Source of the DNA: Candidatus Moraniibacteriota bacterium
GTDB lineage: Bacteria > Patescibacteriota > Minisyncoccia > Moranbacterales > UBA2206
Length of the DNA: 36,781 bases
Reading direction: 5' to 3'
Assembly (NCBI GenBank): GCA_023261605.1
Contig: JAHFOP010000003.1
Location: forward strand, 1-36,781
In this document: positions 32,645-36,781 of the stretch, one piece after another
How the letters are laid out: each line of letters begins with the position of its first letter
Numbering within the stretch: position 1 is the stretch's first letter
Translations under genes and position numbers: made by a program
Notes under the pieces: generated by a model
Databases searched by the model: none
Told to the model about the DNA's origin: nothing
The model's input: only the letters and a program-made list of their open reading frames with translations

Positions 32645-34779
32645 AAAAACATTTTCTTAAATTCTTCTTCTTGGATAATTTCAACCCCTAATTCCAGCGC
32701 TTTTTTATGTTTTGACCCAGGTTTCGCTCCCGTCACAACATAATCGGTACGCCGGCTGACAGAAGAAGAAACCTCTCCTCCTGCTTTTCTTATCATACCT
32801 TTTGCCTCGTCTCTTGTAAAGTTTTTCAGCTCGCCTGTCAGCACAAAAGTTGTGCCGACTAATCTAGCATTCAACTCTCGTCCCTCAGTTTTTGGCACGA
32901 TAAACTCCACCCCCGCCTCATCCATTTTTTCCAATAATTTGATATTTTCCGCGTCAGAAAACCAGTTCACCAGACTCTCAGCCGACTTCTCCCCAATGCC
33001 TTTGATTTCTCTCCAGGTCTCAATCGTAATTTTTGGAAAATATTCAATCACATCCCTCAAAGTTTTAATTTTGTATTTTTGATTTTTAATTTCATTTGAA
33101 ATTTTATTCGCAACCAATACGGCTGTCTCTTCCCCGACAAACCGGATGCCTAGGGCAAACAAAAATTTTTCAAACTCAATTTTTTTGCTCTGAACAATGG
33201 CTTCAATCAAATTATCCGCCGACTTATCGGCAAAACGTTCCAGTGGTGCGAGATCTCCTCTTTTGAGTTCAAAAATTTCCGCGGCGTTAGTAATGAGACC
33301 TTCATTCATCAACTGCTCCACGATTTTCTCTCCAAAGCCGTCTATATTGAAACCTTTTTTGGAAACAAAATGAATGATCTTTTCAATCTCCACCGCAAAA
33401 CATTTTGCATTGGTGCAATAAGTCGCCGCTTCTCCAACTTTGCGTGCTGTCACGCTGCCACAAATCGGACAAACCGTCGGCATATGGAATTTTTTTTCTC
33501 GACCAGTGCGTAAACTCTTCAAAACTTCCACCACTTCCGGAATGACATCGCCCGCTTTTTGGATGACCACTGTATCGCCAATTCTAATGTCCAATCGTTC
33601 TATTTCGTCTTCATTATGCAGTGTAGCGCGGGAAACTGTCGACCCCGCCACTAGAACCGGTTTCAGATGTGCAACGGGTGTGAGCGCGCCTGTGCGCCCT
33701 ACCTGCACTTGGATGCCTTCCACGACCGTCGTCACCCGCTCAGCTGGGAATTTGTAGGCCACTCCCCAACGCGGAGATTTGCCCGTATAACCCAGCTTTT
33801 CTTGAATTTCAGCTGAATTTATCTTAACCACCACTCCATCAATCCCATAATCCTGTTTGTCTTTTTTATCTTTCCAAATATCATAATATGCCTGGATTTC
33901 CGCCACATTCTTGCACAATTTATGTTCCGGATTGACTTTAAATCCCAACTTTTTAAGCAATCCTAACTCCTCTAGCTGTGTCTTTGGAATTTGAATTTCC
34001 GCTAATTTCGAATTTTGAATTACGCTTTCAACTTTTGACTTTTGACTTTTGACTTCTATGTAGTCTATATCGTAAATAAAACTATTCAACTTTCGACTAG
34101 CGGCAATTTTTGGATCGAGTTGGCGAATGGATCCCGCGGCCGCATTTCTGGAATTGGCAAAAACAACTTCACCCTTGGCAATTCTATCTGCATTAATCCT
34201 AGCCAATTCAGATTTGCCCAGCCAACATTCCCCCACCACCACACAATCAATCGGATAATTTAATTTGAGCGGAATACTGCGAATAGTTTTCAAATTTTCA
34301 CTCACGTCTTCACCGATCACGCCGTCGCCGCGCGTCGCCCCACTGACAAAAATACCGTTCTCATAAGTCAAAATAATTTTCAACCCATCAATCTTAATTT
34401 CACAAACATAGTCCACCACCGAAAAATCGGAGTTCGACTCCGATTCGGAGTCGAACTCCGATTTTTCCACCATCCTCCCCACCTTCTCATCCCACTTTTG
34501 TAGTTCCACCGCGCCAAAAACATCATCAAATGACCATTGTCGCACCATGTGTTTCACTTTTTGAAACTTCTTGAGTGGCACGCCGCCAATCCGTTGTGTC
34601 GGTGAATCGACTGATCGCAATTCGGGAAATTCTTCTTCCAGCGCGCGCAATTCGGCCGCCAAGGAATCATAAATTTCATCCGTCACATCCGGCTTGTCCA
34701 AGACATGATATTCATAGCGTTGTCGATTGATTTCCTCAGAAAGTTTTTCAATGCGATTTTTAGCTTGAGTTTTATCCAT
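32641..34779 (-). CDS. ligA: NAD+-dependent DNA ligase
   Basis: 712 residues from the ATG at 34779; the frame opens further to a TTG at 34860, but the predicted promoter lies within that stretch. Domains in order: Ia NAD-binding (YEYHVLDKPDVTDEIYDSL), adenylation with the nucleophile motif EIKIDGLKI, OB fold, Cys4 zinc finger (CPICG and CTNAKC), HhH region (GIRFVGEETA, IKGIGEKSAESL) and BRCT (GTTFVLTGELKNFTRDEAKG). It seals nicks in replication and repair. Two loops are enlarged by repetitive DNA: a 47-bp palindrome just ahead of the KIDG motif, and a stretch with heptamer repeats before the LGFKVNPEH region. Both keep the frame and lie in loops that are short in typical LigA. First gene of the ligA-gatC-gatA operon. 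Confidence 0.97.
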   Translation of the reverse strand: MDKTQAKNRIEKLSEEINRQRYEYHVLDKPDVTDEIYDSLAAELRALEEEFPELRSVDSPTQRIGGVPLKKFQKVKHMVRQWSFDDVFGAVELQKWDEKVGRMVEKSEFDSESESNSDFSVVDYVCEIKIDGLKIILTYENGIFVSGATRGDGVIGEDVSENLKTIRSIPLKLNYPIDCVVVGECWLGKSELARINADRIAKGEVVFANSRNAAAGSIRQLDPKIAASRKLNSFIYDIDYIEVKSQKSKVESVIQNSKLAEIQIPKTQLEELGLLKKLGFKVNPEHKLCKNVAEIQAYYDIWKDKKDKQDYGIDGVVVKINSAEIQEKLGYTGKSPRWGVAYKFPAERVTTVVEGIQVQVGRTGALTPVAHLKPVLVAGSTVSRATLHNEDEIERLDIRIGDTVVIQKAGDVIPEVVEVLKSLRTGREKKFHMPTVCPICGSVTARKVGEAATYCTNAKCFAVEIEKIIHFVSKKGFNIDGFGEKIVEQLMNEGLITNAAEIFELKRGDLAPLERFADKSADNLIEAIVQSKKIEFEKFLFALGIRFVGEETAVLVANKISNEIKNQKYKIKTLRDVIEYFPKITIETWREIKGIGEKSAESLVNWFSDAENIKLLEKMDEAGVEFIVPKTEGRELNARLVGTTFVLTGELKNFTRDEAKGMIRKAGGEVSSSVSRRTDYVVTGAKPGSKHKKALELGVEIIQEEEFKKMFL
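33990..34054. repeat. AAAAGTC heptamer and AATTCAAA-like tandem repeats inside ligA
   Basis: On the minus strand, about three copies of AAAAGTC (34031-34054) are followed by degenerate AATTCAAA/AATTCGAAA units. They encode VKSQKSKVESV and QNSKLAEIQIPK, an in-frame insert of about 25 residues not expected in LigA. Confidence 0.75.
34421..34467. repeat. 47-bp perfect palindromic element inside ligA
   Basis: Arms 34421-34443 and 34445-34467 are perfectly complementary over 23 bp around a single central T. Each arm itself folds: TCGGAGT-tcg-ACTCCGA and TCGGAGT-cga-ACTCCGA. It encodes EKSEFDSESESNSDFS, just ahead of the ligase active site. Confidence 0.95.
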
Positions 34780-34815
34780 AATTATCGAGGTTTTATTGCC
34801 TTTATTGTCTTTTGT

Positions 34816-34844
34816 AGCATAGCAAAAAAGCCAGCGAGATTCAA
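34816..34844 (-). promoter_or_regulatory. Promoter of the ligA-gatC-gatA operon
   Basis: -10 TATGCT at 34821-34816 with an extended TG, and -35 TTGAAT at 34844-34839, 17 bp apart. The predicted leader is about 30 nt before the ATG at 34779. Confidence 0.65.
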
Positions 34845-34884
34845 GCGAAAAAAATTCCAACTAAACGTCTTGTTTGCAAAAAAA

Positions 34885-35967
34885 TTAGGTTTTGATGCAT
34901 CGAACAGAGAAACCATCAGCTTTTGAGTCCTCCATTCGGTATACGCCATTGTAACCATCTATCATCCAGCGCGCATAAGATGTAAACATACCCCCACTGT
35001 TATGTTCAGTTGACGATTGAAGAGTTGCATAAGAATTAATCCCAAAATATGAACTACTAAAGCTAAAATTCATCCCACCATTAAGCAATGAAAAATCAGA
35101 AGCGGATACAATTTTCATGTTTGTGTCAGCTCCAATGCAATCAAGAGTATAACTGCTCCGATTGGGATCACACGTTGCACCTGTTTTTAAAAAGTTTTCC
35201 AGAGTAAATAATTCAGTGTCCGATGGAATGTGCCAACCGGCCGGACAGATTCCTTGATTGGGAGCAGAAACAGCGCAAGATGTATAAAACTGGCTACAAC
35301 TATTAGGAAGACCGTTAGCCTCCGCCCACGTGTAAAGCCCACCGTATTTATTAGTATTGCAATTAGCCACCGAATCACCATAGCACCATTTGGAAACAGT
35401 ATTTGGGCTATTAAGAGTTGGTGCCGTATTATCGGGGGTAGTTGTAACATTGGGTAGCATATTTCCCACATTTAAATTTTGCCGAAACCAACATTGCGTG
35501 CCGATTTGGACAGTATCATAGTCTTGACCGCCATAGTTAACAACTTCGCCACAACCGCTCCTCGGCACCGCCGCTTCGATTGCCCGACTTTGCCCCAAAT
35601 CCGTCCCGGTTGATTTCAACTGAGTAATATTATAAATAGGCTCAGTCTGTGAAGTACAATCAATCTTAGCACCACTGGAATTATACAACTGAACATCATA
35701 GTTGCTGTTATGGATGACTCCATCTGATACTTGACAATGACTCAGCTGCTTGACAAACGTACGATTACCATTCACTATCTCATTCATTACAAACTCAATT
35801 CCAGAATCAGCCGCCTGGAAAGCCTTAGAAGAATTGGCTTCCCCCGCAACACTCTTTTGTTCTCTAATTGAAACTAAAGAAGCTGAGAGGGCGATAACGA
35901 CGATTATCGAAAGCACCATAATGGAAACTACCAACACAGAGGCTTTTGGCCTTTTGTCTGTTTTCAT
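34885..35967 (-). CDS. PilX-like minor pilin fused to a Fib_succ_major domain
   Basis: 360 residues. The N-terminus (KASVLVVSIMVLSIIVVIAL, then FQAADSGIEFVMNEI at about 50-64) matches PilX-type minor pilins with their long hydrophobic helix. It has no Gly-Phe cleavage site and no Glu5. From about 141 to the end it reads as a Fibrobacter succinogenes major paralogous domain: YDTVQIGTQCWFRQNLN, GGLYTWAEANG, GICPAGWHIPSDTEL and SVRCIKT. That domain is found on secreted proteins of several phyla and its role is not established. The fusion would present it on, or at the tip of, a type IV pilus-like fibre. It follows the PilW-like gene by 27 bases. Confidence 0.88.
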   Translation of the reverse strand: MKTDKRPKASVLVVSIMVLSIIVVIALSASLVSIREQKSVAGEANSSKAFQAADSGIEFVMNEIVNGNRTFVKQLSHCQVSDGVIHNSNYDVQLYNSSGAKIDCTSQTEPIYNITQLKSTGTDLGQSRAIEAAVPRSGCGEVVNYGGQDYDTVQIGTQCWFRQNLNVGNMLPNVTTTPDNTAPTLNSPNTVSKWCYGDSVANCNTNKYGGLYTWAEANGLPNSCSQFYTSCAVSAPNQGICPAGWHIPSDTELFTLENFLKTGATCDPNRSSYTLDCIGADTNMKIVSASDFSLLNGGMNFSFSSSYFGINSYATLQSSTEHNSGGMFTSYARWMIDGYNGVYRMEDSKADGFSVRCIKT

Positions 35968-35994
35968 TTTTTTATATTCTTAGATTCAATAAAT

Positions 35995-36555
35995 TTAATT
36001 AATTATTCCGATGTAGTCAAAAAAAGAAACGGTGGTTTGCAAACTATCTTTTCCATCAATTACCATATTTATCGTTCCTCTGCCAATGACTTTTGACGGA
36101 CCAACGCTGTTAGTCGGTGTTATCAGAAATGATCCGTCCACGCTCACATCAGGGTCTAGCATCGCAATATAATTATACGTGACGGAAACAGTAGAACAAT
36201 CAACGTTAGCCGGTCCGCCGGGTGCGGCCGTATCACTAAACAGCGAACCATTAGAAAAAAGATAGCTCACGCACAGTCCGCGGGCAGAATTGAAAAAATA
36301 TATCGACTTGTTGTTTCCGGCAGTCACATAATTCAGCTGACTGCTTACCCGCATATTTTTAGCCATAGTCTGAATGACATCTCTGCCGGCGCTGATATTG
36401 TTCAAATTTTTCATGGAATTTTTACGCGCCAAAATAACGTTCGCGAAAACCGAAACAGACGCCAGCATAATAACCGAGAGGATGAATATCGCCACAATCA
36501 ATTCCACAAAAGAGAACCCCCTATAATTTTTATTTTTCCTTTTTACTTTTTTCAT
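35995..36555 (-). CDS. Type IV prepilin-like protein (PilW-like)
   Basis: 186 residues with a classical class III signal: RGFSFVELIVAIFILSVIML, cleavage after Gly13, Glu at mature position 5, then about 20 hydrophobic residues. The body is beta-rich with two Cys (RGLCVSYL, VDCSTVSVTY), which may form a disulphide. Placement between a PilV-like end and a PilX-like gene suggests the minor pilin PilW. Prepilin peptidase and assembly ATPase are outside the window. The ATG has AAGGA 7-8 bases upstream, one of the few clear Shine-Dalgarno sequences in this window. Confidence 0.88.
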   Translation of the reverse strand: MKKVKRKNKNYRGFSFVELIVAIFILSVIMLASVSVFANVILARKNSMKNLNNISAGRDVIQTMAKNMRVSSQLNYVTAGNNKSIYFFNSARGLCVSYLFSNGSLFSDTAAPGGPANVDCSTVSVTYNYIAMLDPDVSVDGSFLITPTNSVGPSKVIGRGTINMVIDGKDSLQTTVSFFDYIGIIN

Positions 36556-36583
36556 AGCTTTATCCTTACTTTATTCGCCTCAT

Positions 36584-36781
36584 TTATTTTTCGCCCCATT
36601 TATTTATAGTGGCCTTAGTAAAAGCACACTGGGTTAACTGATTGCAAGTGCTGTCATCAATTGGCGCTGGGAAAACATTTCCACCCGACCAAATCACCAC
36701 GCTGACTACATTAGCAAGGGTGGCAGTAGTTTTATCATTAGTGTTATAACTAATCATAAGTTTCCTTTTAAATCTAGAATT
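36584..36781 (-). CDS. C-terminal end of a probable PilV-like minor pilin (5' end outside window)
   Basis: The frame is open from the right edge for 65 codons and stops at TAA (36586-36584). It reads RKLMISYNTNDKTTATLANV, then VVSVVIWSGGN, and later STCNQLTQCAFTKATINKWG. The alternating strand pattern, the Cys pair and the position just ahead of PilW-like and PilX-like genes fit the end of PilV, whose order PilV-PilW-PilX is common. An internal ATG at 36757 follows AAAAGGA, so a separate 57-residue protein is a weaker alternative. Confidence 0.6.
   Translation of the reverse strand, partial: NSRFKRKLMISYNTNDKTTATLANVVSVVIWSGGNVFPAPIDDSTCNQLTQCAFTKATINKWGEK

Noticed and set aside
1..36781. 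UGA recoding (code 25), as in Gracilibacteria or SR1
   Set aside because: TGA serves as the stop in the 4-base overlap at 21645-21648, and the long frames contain no in-frame TGA.
1..36781. CRISPR array, insertion sequence, integrase or prophage
   Set aside because: No regularly spaced repeats with unique spacers, no transposase or integrase motifs; the tail-fibre-like repeats stand without phage structural genes.

Overview
The window reads as a chromosomal segment of a Candidate Phyla Radiation (Patescibacteria) bacterium, most likely Parcubacteria-like. This is inferred from gene content, not from a marker tree. The pointers are overlapping ligA-gatC-gatA, a GyrB with a low-complexity insert, several very long beta-rich surface proteins, DUF2079 and GT-C membrane proteins, minor pilins fused to unusual domains, and very few Shine-Dalgarno sequences. 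AT-rich spacers are short and TGA acts as a stop (for example at 21645-21647), so the code is standard table 11. Every protein gene lies on the minus strand; the only plus-strand genes are three tRNAs. No gap between genes exceeds about 235 bases.

Reading in the direction of transcription (from the right end): (1) 36781-34885, a minor-pilin operon: the end of a PilV-like gene, a prepilin with a classical cleavage site, and a PilX-like protein fused to a Fibrobacter-type domain. (2) 34844-30900, ligA-gatC-gatA with 4-base overlaps and its own promoter, followed by a membrane protein with a HEPN-like R-x4-H motif (30852-30328). (3) 30262-30007 on the plus strand, initiator tRNA-fMet, a second CAU tRNA and tRNA-Asp, behind a good promoter sitting inside a 21-bp inverted repeat. 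(4) 29858-27241, a small membrane protein and gyrB, with promoter and terminator. (5) 27170-23915, cell-surface genes: an FN3/Ig/CARDB-like membrane protein, a 3-TM protein and two WxL-like secreted proteins. (6) 23899-19231, a glycan operon: polyprenyl-phosphate sugar transferase, DUF2079 protein, methyltransferase and GT-C-like membrane protein, driven by three tandem -10 boxes. (7) 19212-17364, a DUF916-LysM-LytR_C fusion with its own promoter and terminator. (8) 17321-6038, an operon of a MacB-like ABC ATPase with an unusual C-terminal extension, its FtsX-type permease, a 2,579-residue FN3/Ig-like giant protein and a membrane TPR protein, closed by a terminator. (9) 5977-1, a membrane-tethered DNA-binding protein followed by a second giant (>1,800 residues), built on GNVGIGT tail-fibre-type repeats, which runs off the left edge.

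Taken together, more than half of the window encodes a cell-surface programme: giant adhesin-like fibres, a dedicated ABC machine, WxL/DUF916-type wall-associated proteins, pilins, and enzymes that could glycosylate them. That would fit an epibiotic bacterium that attaches to a host cell, but this is inference. The least ordinary items are the ABC-giant protein operon, the duplicated module at the end of its ATPase, the DUF916-LysM-LytR_C fusion, palindromic mini-elements inserted in frame in ligA and gyrB, and promoter architecture with tripled -10 boxes and DnaA-box-like sites at matching distances.
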